DNA of 64,000 bases from positions 434,001 to 498,000 of the forward strand of contig JAHCKM010000001.1 in the NCBI GenBank assembly GCA_026125795.1. The letters are read 5' to 3'. Below are positions 25,626 to 34,126 of this stretch, piece after piece; the stretch's first letter is position 1, and every line of letters begins with the position of its first letter. The DNA comes from Burkholderiaceae bacterium. Its GTDB lineage: Bacteria > Pseudomonadota > Gammaproteobacteria > Burkholderiales > Burkholderiaceae_C. The notes under the pieces were generated by a model, which was not told where the DNA came from, searched no databases, and worked only from the letters and a program-made list of their open reading frames with translations. The translations under genes and the position numbers were made by a program.

Positions 25626-25936
25626 CGTGCGGCTCCTCGTTGTTGGCGCGCGAAATGTTCGGCCAGCGCGTCGATCTGCGCGTCGCTGTAGCCGTTGGCG
25701 ATCTGCTGCATCACCGTTGCGTCGCGCCGGCCGTCGCGGAACGCGCGCATCTGCTCGGCCAGCTGCTTGCGCGGCAGGCTGGCGATCGACGGCATCGCGC
25801 CGGTGCTGCGGCCGTGCGTGCCGTGGCAGCCGGTGCAGGTGGTGGCCAACGTGCGGCTCGGCGGTTGCTCCGCTGCGTGGGCGCAGCACACGATCGCGGC
25901 AGCGATCGCGGCCGACGCGATTCGAAGCACGTTCAT
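25622..25936 (-). CDS. fccA: Monohaem cytochrome c, FCSD partner subunit
   Basis: 104 residues: signal peptide (IASAAIAAAIVCCAHA), then one class I haem site CTGCHG followed by GAMPSIASLPRKQLAEQMRAFRDGRRDATVMQQIANGYSDAQIDALAEHFA, where the Met ligand lies late in the chain. This matches the small monohaem FCSD cytochrome rather than the dihaem version of purple sulfur bacteria. I chose the ATG at 25936, preceded by GGAG; an ATG 66 bp upstream would add an Arg-rich leader. It accepts electrons from FccB and is translationally coupled to it. Confidence 0.88.
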   Translation of the reverse strand: MNVLRIASAAIAAAIVCCAHAAEQPPSRTLATTCTGCHGTHGRSTGAMPSIASLPRKQLAEQMRAFRDGRRDATVMQQIANGYSDAQIDALAEHFARQQRGAAR

Positions 25937-26012
25937 GGCTCGCTCCAGCTTCGTGCGCTGGCGCAGCACGAGGCCCGCGCGCGAAAACATGCGCTCGGTC
26001 ATCGTGGCCTCC

Positions 26013-26393
26013 CTACCAGTGCCAGACGCGCTCGTAGCGCGGCAGCCGTTGCACCAGCGCCGGCAGCCCGATCGGCTCGATGCCGTCGATCAGGTGCTCG
26101 CGGGCCAGACCGCGCTCGGCCAGGTCCTCGGCCAGCGCATAGACGGTCGCGCCCTTGGCGATCAGGCTCGCCAGGTCGTGCGCGATGCGCGGCGGCTCGG
26201 TCTGCTTCCAGTGCCCGAAAGCGAGCCCGCTGGCATCCTGCGCGCGCACCGCGTAGTTCACCGCGTTGTCGCGCAGCAGCAGATCGATCGACGCGCCGGC
26301 GCCCTTCATCGCGTGACTCAGCCAGACGATGGTGTCGTCCTGCTCCTCGATGGTGGCGCGGTACGCGCTGGCGACGATGTTCAGTGCCTTCAT
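26013..26393 (-). CDS. DsrE-like protein without cysteine
   Basis: 126 residues with the DsrE/F alpha-beta fold (KALNIVASAYRATIEEQDDTIVWLSHAMKGAGASIDLLL; ASLIAKGATVYALAEDLAERGL). The whole protein has no Cys, so it cannot carry a persulfide. It could be a structural partner, as TusB/TusC or DsrF/DsrH support the Cys-bearing DsrE. It lies third in a five-gene operon, 11 bp after the Cys-bearing paralogue and 76 bp before the cytochrome gene. Confidence 0.75.
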   Translation of the reverse strand: MKALNIVASAYRATIEEQDDTIVWLSHAMKGAGASIDLLLRDNAVNYAVRAQDASGLAFGHWKQTEPPRIAHDLASLIAKGATVYALAEDLAERGLAREHLIDGIEPIGLPALVQRLPRYERVWHW

Positions 26394-26404
26394 CTCGATT
26401 CCTT

Positions 26405-26821
26405 TCAGTCGTGGGTCGCGATGACCAGCGTGTTGATCGAGTCCTTGGCCATCTGCCAGAAGTCGCCCGGCGTGCCGCGGCGCACGCCGGCGATCGACTC
26501 GCCGGCGCCGCGCTCATCGACACACAGTCCGCAGTTGACCCAGTCCAGGCTGCCGCCGTGGCGCTGGGCCTCTTCCATCAGCGCGGCGATCGCGGTGCTC
26601 GGCAGGAAGTGGTTCTCCTCCTCCGCGGAGCGGCCGTGCACCGCGTTGGCGTGCGCCTGCTGCCTGGCAAACGGCAGCATCACGGCGCCTTCGTAGGCGA
26701 ACACCTTGATGTGGCAGCCGCGCCCGGCCGCGACGGCGAGCAGGCGCAGCGCGGTGGTCGAGCGCGCGCTTTCGAACGGCGCGTCCATCAGCGCGAACGC
26801 GAGGGTCGGTCGGTGGTTCAT
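26405..26821 (-). CDS. DsrE-family sulfur-carrier protein with CxxC
   Basis: 138 residues. The family core (TLAFALMDAPFESARSTTALRLLAVAAGRGCHIKVFAYEGAVMLPFARQ) is followed by NCGLCVDERGAG with Cys97 and Cys100, the position of the persulfide-carrying Cys in DsrE/TusD. The end APGDFWQMAKDSINTLVIATHD-like stretch is typical. This is the only one of the three paralogues with the active cysteine, so it should be the sulfur-carrying subunit. The ATG at 26821 is preferred over an upstream one because of AAGGAA spacing. It is cotranscribed with its neighbours (14 and 11 bp gaps). Confidence 0.83.
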   Translation of the reverse strand: MNHRPTLAFALMDAPFESARSTTALRLLAVAAGRGCHIKVFAYEGAVMLPFARQQAHANAVHGRSAEEENHFLPSTAIAALMEEAQRHGGSLDWVNCGLCVDERGAGESIAGVRRGTPGDFWQMAKDSINTLVIATHD

Positions 26822-26835
26822 GGCGATTCTTCCTT

Positions 26836-27156
26836 TCAATGCCAGACGACGCGCCAGCCGTCGGCCATGCGGTCGATCACGATGTCGAGCGGGGCCGGGC
26901 GCACGGCGTGGCTCAAGGCGTCGGCGGCGATGCCGCGCTCGCGCAGCGAGAACTCGTCGGCGTACAGCACGACGCCGGCGCGCGCCATGTCGGCCAGCGT
27001 GTCGGCGTGCGCGCCCTCGCGCGCCGCCAGCACGCCGTTTTGCACCAGCAGCACGGCCACCTGGGCACCGTCGCGTGCCAGGGTGCGGGCCAGCGCGCCG
27101 CAGAAGCCTTCGCGCGCGAAGTGGTCACGCGATTCGATCAACAGGTAGTTCGCCAT
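26836..27156 (-). CDS. DsrE/DsrH-like protein
   Basis: 106 residues (YLLIESRDHFAREGFCGALARTLARDGAQVAVLLVQNGVLAAREGAHADTLADMARAGVVLYADEFSLRERGIAADAL), an alpha-beta DsrE-type fold closest in feel to TusB/DsrH or to 'VLLVQNGV' sulfur-relay proteins. Its single Cys (19) is at the N-terminal helix, not at the persulfide site. It is the first gene of the sulfur operon. An ATG with a GAGGAG box is at 27156, and its promoter region holds the tandem 10-bp repeat described at 27208-27227. Confidence 0.75.
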   Translation of the reverse strand: MANYLLIESRDHFAREGFCGALARTLARDGAQVAVLLVQNGVLAAREGAHADTLADMARAGVVLYADEFSLRERGIAADALSHAVRPAPLDIVIDRMADGWRVVWH

Positions 27157-27207
27157 CGGGTCTCCTCGGTTGCGTCACAAGCGACGCGAAGGAAGACTAG
27201 GCGCGGT

Positions 27208-27227
27208 GCGTTCCGCGGCGTTCCGCG
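27208..27227 (-). promoter_or_regulatory. Tandem 10-bp repeat in the sulfur-operon promoter
   Basis: Two head-to-tail copies of GCGTTCCGCG (read CGCGGAACGC twice on the coding strand), 52-71 bp before the first dsrE-like gene. It overlaps the expected -35 of a TAGTCT -10-like hexamer. SARP/BTAD regulators typically bind short direct repeats about one helical turn apart overlapping -35, and a BTAD regulator gene lies next door. Most of the repeat lies between the operon start and the regulator stop. Confidence 0.5.
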
Positions 27228-27236
27228 AAGGCGAGG

Positions 27237-30149
27237 TCAGGAGGTGCCGGGCGCCGTTGCTTCGCGCATCTGCTGCACCAGCGTGGCCAGCGGCGTGTCG
27301 ATCGGCAACTCGGCAGCGTTGCCGGCCGGCAGCGCATCGAGGCTCTGCTGCGCGATCTGCCGATCCGCCGCATCGACCTCCGGACGCGCGATCAAGTAGC
27401 GCAACAGCGCCGCGGCGTGCGCCGCCGCGCCCGCGGCGGCGACCAGCTCGGCATAGCAGAACAGCGCATCGAGCTGCAACGGCGCGCTGTCGGCGGCCTC
27501 GGCCAGCGTGACCGCCTCGTGCAGCATGCGGCGCGCCGGCGCATGGTGGCCGCGCTTGACCGCGACGCGAGCCAGGTGCAGCAGCGCGGTCGCCTCGACG
27601 CCGCGGTCGCCGGTGGCCCGAGCCGCGTCGAGCGCCTGTTGCCCGGCGTGCTGCGAGGTGTCCAGATCACCGCTCAGGTAGCAGGTGTTGGCCAGGTTGA
27701 ACAGCAGGTGCGGCCGCGCGAACGCGACGCCGTGCTGGTCGCACACCGCCAGCGCCTCGTCGAGCTGCGCGCGCGCCTGTTGCCACTGGCCGCGCTGCTG
27801 GTGCAGGTGGGCCAGCATGTTGAGCCGGGCCGCGACGCCGGCCCAGTCGCCCAGCTCGCGCTGCATCGCCAGCACTTCGAGCGAGCGCTCGAGCGCACGG
27901 TCGTAGTCGCCGAGCGCCTTGTCGATCGTCGCCAGATGGCCGAGCGCCACGGCAACGGTGCGCCGCGCGTTGGCCGAGCGTGCCGCGGCCAGCGCACGCT
28001 CGAAGAAGCGGCGCGCCTGGTGGTCCTGCCCACGTCTGGAATGGCATGCGCCGAGCACCACCAGGCAGCGCGCCAGCGCGGCGTGGCGGGCCGACGCACG
28101 CGCCGTCTTGATGCCGGCGCGCGCACTCGCGGCCGCGTCGTCGAGCCGGTACTGCCGGTACTGCAGTTGCGCCAGCGCCGACTGCAGCTCCGCCGCGTGT
28201 GCCGGCTCCATCTCGCTCGCGGCGCCGGCGGCCAGCGCATCGAGCAGCAGCAGCGTGCCTTCCGCAGCGCGGCCGCGCAGCTCGAAGAAGCGCAGCAGCG
28301 CGGTGCTGCTGGCGGCCAGCAGCGCGCTCATGCGCCGCGCGGCCGCCCAGTGCCACGCCGCGCGACAGTTCTCCAGTTCGGCCTCGATCGTGTCGCAGGC
28401 GTGCGCTTCGTCCGTGGCGTCGCCCAGCCGCTCCAGCAGGCGATGGAACCACTCGGCATGCCGCCGCTGCGCCGCAGCATGCGCATCCGCATCGAGCTTG
28501 CCGGCCGCGAACTGGCGGATCAACGGATGCAGCGCGCAGCGCCCGCCGGGCGGCATCTGCAGCAGCGACTTGTCGGCCAGCGCGGCGAGCAGCGGCAACG
28601 CAGCGCCGGCCACGTGGCCAGCCGCCTCGCGCGAGAAGCTGCCGACGAACACCGACAGCGTGGCCAGCACCTGCTGCTCGCGCGTGGCCAGCATCTGCCA
28701 CGAGCGCTCGAAGGTCGCCAGCATGCTGCGATGCTCCGGTCGTTCCTCGCCATCGGCGCCGCTGTCGAGCACGTCGAGCGAGCGTTCGAGCTCGGCGGCG
28801 ATCTCGGCCACCGGCAGCAGCCGCACCCAGTGCGCGGCCAGCAGGATCGCCAGCGGCAGGCCGCCGACCGCGTGCACCAGGGCGCCGATCGCCGGCGCCT
28901 GGGCACGGGCGTCGAAATCGGGCTGCGCGGTCGCCGCGCCGGCGACGAAGAGCCGCGCCGCATCGCTGGCGAGAAGCTCGTTGGTTGCGGCCTGGGCTGG
29001 CGGCAGCGACAGGCCCTGCAGCGCGAGCAACCGTTCGCCGCTCAGCCCGAGCCGCACGCGCGACGTGGTGCAGATCTTCAGCTGTGGCGCCGCGGCGAGC
29101 AGGCGCTCGACCAGCCGCGGCAGGCCGGCCAGGTGCTCGGCGTTGTCGAGCACGAGCAGCAGGTGGCGCGGCCGCAACTGCGCGCCGACGAACGCCAGCA
29201 GATCCGGCTGCGCGGCCGGTGCGAGCTTCAGCTCGGCGGCGATGCGCGACGTCGCCTGCGCGGCATCGGTCAGGTCGTCGAGCGCGATCCACAGCGCGCC
29301 GTCGGCGAAGCGCGAGCCCAACGCCTTGAGCGCCTGCTTGAGCAGGCTGCTCTTGCCGACACCCCCAGGACCGACGACGCTGAGCAGCCGGCACTCGTCG
29401 CGCGCCAGCAGCGCGGCCAGCTCGCCGAGCTCGCGCGTGCGGCCGATGAAGCCGTCGGCAGCCGGCGCGGCGACCGCGCGCAGCGGACCCGACACGCGCT
29501 GCGACGGCTCGACGCCGAGCTCTTCTTCGAGGCGCAGCGCGAATGCGCGATAGGTCTCGCGCTGCTCGTCGTAGGCGCCCAGGTCGCGCTGGGCGGTGAG
29601 CAGCGCGACCACGGCATCCTCGTCGAGCGGATCGGACTGCAGCAGCCGGCGCGCGAACGTCATCGCAGCGTGCGGCTCGCTGCGCAGCTGCGCCAGGCGC
29701 GCGCGGGTCAGCTCGTGCACGCGGCGCGCGTGCTGCGCCCGTTCGGCATCGAGCCAATCGGTCCAGGCAGCGTTCGCCAGCTCGTCCAGGCCGTCGAGCA
29801 GCTCGCCGCGGCACAGCTCGAGCGCCGCCTCGGTACGGCCTTCGCGCAGCGCCTGCTCGACATCGTGCAAGTCGGTGGCCACGACAAAACGGACCGCGCT
29901 CCCGTGCGCTTCGAGCGCCGCGGCCCAGGGCAGCAAACGCGCGAAGTGCAGCGCCTTGCGCAGGTTGGCCTGGGCCAGCGGGCGTTGTTGGCCCGGCCAG
30001 AACAGCGCGGCCAGTTCGGCGCGCGCGACCCAGCCGCGACGCAGCGCCAGCAGCGCGAGCAACTGACAGCGGCGCTCGGCCGGCAGCATGCTGCGCACGC
30101 CGTCATGTTCAATCTGTGGACGCCCGAGCAGGCGCAGATAGGCCGGCAT
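27237..30149 (-). CDS. AfsR/SARP-like regulator: BTAD, STAND ATPase, TPR
   Basis: 970 residues in the usual AfsR order. A winged helix (about 1-90, YLRLLGRPQIEHDGVRSMLPAERRCQLLALLAL) comes first, then BTAD (about 95-240). A STAND ATPase follows, with Walker A VVGPGGVGKSS (near 257-267), Walker B LLLVLDNAEHL and TTSRVRLGL, then a helical bundle and TPR-like repeats (about 600-960). It lies 80 bp upstream of the DsrE-FCSD operon on the same strand. It may control that operon through the tandem repeat and may even be read into it. The effector is unknown. Confidence 0.88.
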   Translation of the reverse strand: MPAYLRLLGRPQIEHDGVRSMLPAERRCQLLALLALRRGWVARAELAALFWPGQQRPLAQANLRKALHFARLLPWAAALEAHGSAVRFVVATDLHDVEQALREGRTEAALELCRGELLDGLDELANAAWTDWLDAERAQHARRVHELTRARLAQLRSEPHAAMTFARRLLQSDPLDEDAVVALLTAQRDLGAYDEQRETYRAFALRLEEELGVEPSQRVSGPLRAVAAPAADGFIGRTRELGELAALLARDECRLLSVVGPGGVGKSSLLKQALKALGSRFADGALWIALDDLTDAAQATSRIAAELKLAPAAQPDLLAFVGAQLRPRHLLLVLDNAEHLAGLPRLVERLLAAAPQLKICTTSRVRLGLSGERLLALQGLSLPPAQAATNELLASDAARLFVAGAATAQPDFDARAQAPAIGALVHAVGGLPLAILLAAHWVRLLPVAEIAAELERSLDVLDSGADGEERPEHRSMLATFERSWQMLATREQQVLATLSVFVGSFSREAAGHVAGAALPLLAALADKSLLQMPPGGRCALHPLIRQFAAGKLDADAHAAAQRRHAEWFHRLLERLGDATDEAHACDTIEAELENCRAAWHWAAARRMSALLAASSTALLRFFELRGRAAEGTLLLLDALAAGAASEMEPAHAAELQSALAQLQYRQYRLDDAAASARAGIKTARASARHAALARCLVVLGACHSRRGQDHQARRFFERALAAARSANARRTVAVALGHLATIDKALGDYDRALERSLEVLAMQRELGDWAGVAARLNMLAHLHQQRGQWQQARAQLDEALAVCDQHGVAFARPHLLFNLANTCYLSGDLDTSQHAGQQALDAARATGDRGVEATALLHLARVAVKRGHHAPARRMLHEAVTLAEAADSAPLQLDALFCYAELVAAAGAAAHAAALLRYLIARPEVDAADRQIAQQSLDALPAGNAAELPIDTPLATLVQQMREATAPGTS

Positions 30150-30249
30150 TCACTCGCCACCCATCGCCGACGAAGCCGGCAGCTTAGCGCGGGTCGCAGC
30201 CCACCGACGGACGCCAGCGGCTGCCGGCAACCTGGGCGGTCGCTTGGCT

Positions 30250-30882
30250 TCAGCTGCGAAAACCGATGCGCTTGTGCGTGCCGTCGCAATAGGGCTTGTT
30301 GGCCGAGTGCCCGCAGCGGCACAGCCAGCACTCGGTCACGCGGTTGATCGTGCGGCCGGTGCCGCTGACCATCTCGAGGTTGCCGCTGACGTGCAGCGGC
30401 CCGTCCTTGACGGCTTCGATCGTCAGCACGCCGCTGCGCTGCGCCAGCGCAGTGGATTCCTTCGACGCCGACTCCCCGCTGGCGATGAAGCTGGCAGCGC
30501 TGTGGCTGCCGTCGCAGAAAGGCTTGTGCGACGACGCACCGCAGCGGCACAGCGTGACGCGATGACCCTGCTCGCGTCCGTCGACCCGCACCGGCGCACG
30601 AAACGCCAGCGGTCCGTTCTCACGCACGCGCACGGTGTTGACGAGCGGCGGCGTCTCGAGCTCGGCACCGTCGAGCGCGGTGCAGCGGATCGCGCCCGAT
30701 GGACAGTTGTGCGCCAGCTCCAGCAGCTCGGCGGGCGTGGCGCGGTCGGGATGGATCCACTCGCCGGACACGTTGGGCACGAACACGTCGGGCCGGTCGA
30801 GCACGCAATGGCGCGAATGGATGCAGCGTTCGCCGTTGAAGTGGATCACCACCTCCTTGCCACGCACCGACTCGATCGCCAT
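30250..30882 (-). CDS. Ferredoxin-like protein with two CDGSH iron-sulfur motifs
   Basis: 210 residues in three parts. Residues 1-70 are a divergent mono-cluster ferredoxin domain (Fer4_19 type: Cys20, Cys26, and Cys60 in CPSGAI, with His22 as possible fourth ligand). A first CDGSH motif has Cys112, Cys114, Cys123 and His127. A second has Cys188, Cys190, Cys199 and His203. Each CDGSH motif binds a 2Fe-2S cluster through three Cys and one His. It is the last gene after nitrilase and aldoxime dehydratase (52-bp gap, same strand). I propose it supplies electrons that keep the dehydratase haem ferrous; this is inference from position. Confidence 0.85.
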   Translation of the reverse strand: MAIESVRGKEVVIHFNGERCIHSRHCVLDRPDVFVPNVSGEWIHPDRATPAELLELAHNCPSGAIRCTALDGAELETPPLVNTVRVRENGPLAFRAPVRVDGREQGHRVTLCRCGASSHKPFCDGSHSAASFIASGESASKESTALAQRSGVLTIEAVKDGPLHVSGNLEMVSGTGRTINRVTECWLCRCGHSANKPYCDGTHKRIGFRS

Positions 30883-30934
30883 CTCGCGCTCCCACGACTG
30901 CCGTGGGCCACTGTCGTGCGGTGTGTCGGCGCTG

Positions 30935-31960
30935 TCAAGCCGCGCGCTGCATGCCCGTGCGCGCGTGACAGTTGAGGTACTCGAAGAGCTGGTCGTCGGC
31001 GCGTGCCACCGTGACCTCGTGGTACAGCTTCAGCTTGGCCGCGGGCCCGAGCGTCGACAGGTACTTCATTGCCGCACCGAAGATCGCCACGTGCGTCGGG
31101 TGCGACTCGGCCCAGCGCTCGAGCGCCGCGAGGCTCTTCCACCAGCTCATGCCGTAGCTCTTCTCGGTGGGTCGGCCGTCGCGTGTCTCCACCTGCACGT
31201 AGCGGTTGGCGTAGCAGCCGATCTTCACGCCGTCGTCGCGCAGGAAGTCCATGCCGGCGCGCAGCACCGGCTCCACGTCGCGCTGGTACAGCGTGCGCTC
31301 GTCGGCCTCGGTGTCGCTCCAGTCCTGGCCGGAGCGGATCAGGCACAGGTTGCCGTGCGGCCGCACGCTCACCAGCGGCCCGTCGCGCACCACCTGGGGT
31401 TGGCCCTGGGGGTCCATCGCGTCGGTCTGCGAGGCCGGGATGCGGTCGCGCGCGCCGCCCCAATACGCGTGCTCGAGCACCATGTCGCTCATGCCGTGCG
31501 CCAGGGTCGCGATGCCCTCGGCCCGGTCGGGCGCCGAGAACAGCGTCTCGTAGCGGTCGACGCCGGGCTTCACCAGCTCGACGTAGGTGCCCAGGCCGCT
31601 GCGTTCTTCGCGCGTCCAGCGCTGGCCCTGCGCCGCGAACCAGCGCTGAAAGCGCGCGGGATCGTCCCAGTAGGCGGAGCAGATCACGTTGGTGAAGCCG
31701 GCTTCGTCGGCGTGGCGCGAGCGGTCCCAATGGCCGGGGCCGTCGGCGGCATCGAACGACGCGGCGAGCTCGTGCAGCGCGCCGGCGGCGGGCGCCGGGC
31801 TGTCGCCTCGCGCTTGCACACCAAAGTACGCCATCACGACGCGGTTCACCGTCGGCGCGTGGCGGGCGACGAATGACGGGTAAGGCGGCGTGTAGTCGTC
31901 ACCGACACGGCGGTGACGCGTGCGCGGGCATTGCAGATGTTCGGGGATCGCCGATTCCAT
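30935..31960 (-). CDS. oxd: Aldoxime dehydratase (haem enzyme, Oxd family)
   Basis: Dehydrates aldoximes to nitriles at a ferrous b-type haem. 341 residues, close to characterised Oxd enzymes (about 350). By memory of the family, Ser210 (RSGQDW), His290 (SHPTHVAIFG, likely proximal haem ligand) and His314 (LYHEVTV, likely distal acid) correspond to known active-site residues. It also has YGMSWWKSLAALERWA. The ATG at 31960 lies 11 bp after the nitrilase stop, so both are cotranscribed. The pair converts aldoxime to nitrile to carboxylic acid plus ammonia, as in the Bacillus OxB-1 oxd-nit arrangement. Confidence 0.9.
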   Translation of the reverse strand: MESAIPEHLQCPRTRHRRVGDDYTPPYPSFVARHAPTVNRVVMAYFGVQARGDSPAPAAGALHELAASFDAADGPGHWDRSRHADEAGFTNVICSAYWDDPARFQRWFAAQGQRWTREERSGLGTYVELVKPGVDRYETLFSAPDRAEGIATLAHGMSDMVLEHAYWGGARDRIPASQTDAMDPQGQPQVVRDGPLVSVRPHGNLCLIRSGQDWSDTEADERTLYQRDVEPVLRAGMDFLRDDGVKIGCYANRYVQVETRDGRPTEKSYGMSWWKSLAALERWAESHPTHVAIFGAAMKYLSTLGPAAKLKLYHEVTVARADDQLFEYLNCHARTGMQRAA

Positions 31961-31971
31961 CGTTGCCTCCG

Positions 31972-33027
31972 TCACGGCGCGCGGCGCAGCATTGGCGCCT
32001 CGGCCAGGTCGTTGCGCGGCGCGACTGCGCGCGGCTCGTCGTCGGGCCCCAGCTCGGCGGTCGGCGTGGCGCGCACCACCACGCGGTCGCCCGGCGTCTT
32101 GTTGAGCAGCAGGCGCGTCACGTCGGGCCGCGCGTAGTGGCCGGCCGGATCGGCCGCGGCCTTGGCCAGCGAGATCATCCCGAGGTCGAGGTCGGCGTAG
32201 ACGATGCCTTCCTGGTCCTCGGGGATCGGCTCGTGCATCAGCTGGCCGTCGGGGGCGTAGATCGCGGTGAAGCCGCCGCCTTGCAGCAGCAGTTGCTTCT
32301 TCATCGGGTCGTCGCCGCACAGCATCTGCACCATCTCCTTGGACACCGTGGCGCACGGCGCCAGCACGAAGCACTGGCCTTCCACCGCGTAGATGCGGCT
32401 GGCCGCGTTGTTCACTTCGGGGCCGAGCGCATAGGCGCCGCCGCGATACAGCGAGAAGCTCGGCCACGCGGCGATGTGCACCTGCTCGTTCTGCGCGTAC
32501 ATCGCGTACTTCGACAGCGGCTGCAGATGCTCCCAGCAGCACAGCGCACCGACGCGGCCGAGCGCGGTGTCGTGCACCGCGAGGTCGCTGCCGTCGCCTT
32601 CGCCGAACACCGTGCGCTCCACGTGCGTGGGCTTGAGCTTGCGGCGCTGCGCGATCGTGCGGCCGTCGGCATCGATGATCCATTGGCCCATGTAGAGGCT
32701 GCCGCCTTGTTTTTCGCTCAGGCCCATCACGACGACGATGCCGTACTCCTTGGCCGCCTGCGCAATGCGGTCGGCCTGCGGCGTGCCGTAGGTCAGCGAG
32801 TTGTCGTGGTAGCGCTGCACGAACTGCATGCCCCAGGCCGGCGAGTCAAGCCAGATGAACCACGGGTAGCCCGGCAGCCAGGTCTCGGGGAAGGCGATCA
32901 GCTTCGCGCCGTTCTTGGCCGCCTCGGCGATCAGGTTGATCGCCTTGGTGATCGACGCGTCGAGATCAAGGAACTGAGGCGCGGCCTGGATCGCGGCGGC
33001 GCGGAACTTGGGGTGCGTGACGGGCAT
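31972..33027 (-). CDS. Nitrilase
   Basis: Hydrolyses nitriles to carboxylic acid and ammonia. 351 residues of the carbon-nitrogen hydrolase fold with catalytic Glu48 ([11 protein letters not shown]), Lys in [19 protein letters not shown] (near 130-132) and Cys164 in GALCCWEH. Length and the [10 protein letters not shown] motif are those of true nitrilases (branch 1), close to arylacetonitrilases. It is the first gene of the nitrilase-oxd-CDGSH operon, divergent from an AraC regulator 136 bp away. Phenylacetaldoxime- or amino-acid-derived nitriles are likely substrates. Confidence 0.93.
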   Translation of the reverse strand: MPVTHPKFRAAAIQAAPQFLDLDASITKAINLIAEAAKNGAKLIAFPETWLPGYPWFIWLDSPAWGMQFVQRYHDNSLTYGTPQADRIAQAAKEYGIVVVMGLSEKQGGSLYMGQWIIDADGRTIAQRRKLKPTHVERTVFGEGDGSDLAVHDTALGRVGALCCWEHLQPLSKYAMYAQNEQVHIAAWPSFSLYRGGAYALGPEVNNAASRIYAVEGQCFVLAPCATVSKEMVQMLCGDDPMKKQLLLQGGGFTAIYAPDGQLMHEPIPEDQEGIVYADLDLGMISLAKAAADPAGHYARPDVTRLLLNKTPGDRVVVRATPTAELGPDDEPRAVAPRNDLAEAPMLRRAP

Positions 33028-33162
33028 GGCGGCTCTCCAGCGGTGGGTGCGCCGATGCTAGAAAGGTGCCGCCACGCCGGCTTGCCTGTGCGTCGCGCCG
33101 CGTTTGACTGCATGGCGCAACCCGCATTGCGCCCGTGCCGGCGCCCCTCTATGCTGCACCGC

Positions 33163-34107
33163 ATGTCCCGCACGATCAGCACCGAGTCGGTCGCGACGCC
33201 GCAGCGCACAGCGTTCTGGACCGACCTGGTGTGCGACACCTACGTGCAGCTCGAATGCGACCCCGGCGCCGGCTGCAACGGCATCGACGGCGAGATCGTC
33301 GCCGACGAACTGGCCACGCTGCAGCTGTCGCGCGTGACCGCCACCGCGCAGCTGGTCAAGCGCACACCGGCGCTGATCGCGCGCGCCAGCGAAGACCATT
33401 TTCTGGTCAGCATCCAGACGCAAGGGCGCGGCGTGATCTCGCAGGACGGCCGCCACGCGCTGCTGGGCCCCGGCGACTTCGCGCTCTACGACAGCACGCG
33501 TCCGTACCAGCTCACGTTCGACGCCGACTTCCAGCAGTACGTGCTCAAGCTGCCCGGCCCCACGCTGCGCACCGCGCTGCGCGACACCGACAAGCTCACC
33601 GCCACCACGGTGCGCGGCGACCGTGGCGCCGGCCACCTGATGATCGGCATGATCCGCACGCTGGCGGCCGACATCGATGCGCTGGCGCCGGAGTCGGCCG
33701 CTGCGGTGGCCGACAGCGTGTCGCAGATCCTGATCGCGGGGCTGGCGGCGCTGCCAGCCGCCAAGCGCGAGCCGGTGTCGCAGCTCACCGCCTACCACCG
33801 TGAGCAGATCAAGGCCCTGGTGCGCGCGCGCCTGGCCGACCCCGAGCTCAACGTGGCGCAGATCGCGCGGGTGCTGCGCCTGTCGTCGAGCACGCTGCAC
33901 CGCGCCTGGGCCGGCGAGCCGTGCTCGCTGAGCGACTTCATCTGGTCGCAGCGGCTCGACGCCGCGCGCCGCGCGTTGTGCGATCCGGCGTGCGCCGCAC
34001 GCACGGTGAGCGAGATCGCTTTTTCTTGCGGCTTCAACGATGCCGCGCATTTCAGCCGCGCATTCCGTGCGCGCTTCGGCTGCAGTCCGCGCGACGTGCG
34101 GCGTTGA
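33163..34107 (+). CDS. AraC-family regulator of the aldoxime-nitrile operon
   Basis: 314 residues. An N-terminal AraC-binding-like domain (about 20-180, LSRVTATAQLVKRTPALIARASEDHFLVSIQTQGRGVISQDGR to LLGPGDFALYDSTRPYQLTF) is of the FeaR/NitR type. Two C-terminal helix-turn-helices follow (LNVAQIARVLRLSSSTLHRAW and RTVSEIAFSCGFNDAAHFSRAFRARFGCSPRDVR). An alternative ATG lies at 33151. Divergent position strongly suggests it activates the nitrilase-oxd operon in response to a nitrile or aldoxime; NitR-type activators do this in other bacteria. The 135-bp gap (33028-33162) should contain the shared operators, though no clear direct repeat was seen. Confidence 0.88.
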   Translation: MSRTISTESVATPQRTAFWTDLVCDTYVQLECDPGAGCNGIDGEIVADELATLQLSRVTATAQLVKRTPALIARASEDHFLVSIQTQGRGVISQDGRHALLGPGDFALYDSTRPYQLTFDADFQQYVLKLPGPTLRTALRDTDKLTATTVRGDRGAGHLMIGMIRTLAADIDALAPESAAAVADSVSQILIAGLAALPAAKREPVSQLTAYHREQIKALVRARLADPELNVAQIARVLRLSSSTLHRAWAGEPCSLSDFIWSQRLDAARRALCDPACAARTVSEIAFSCGFNDAAHFSRAFRARFGCSPRDVRR

Positions 34108-34126
34108 CACGAGAAGAAGGGACACG

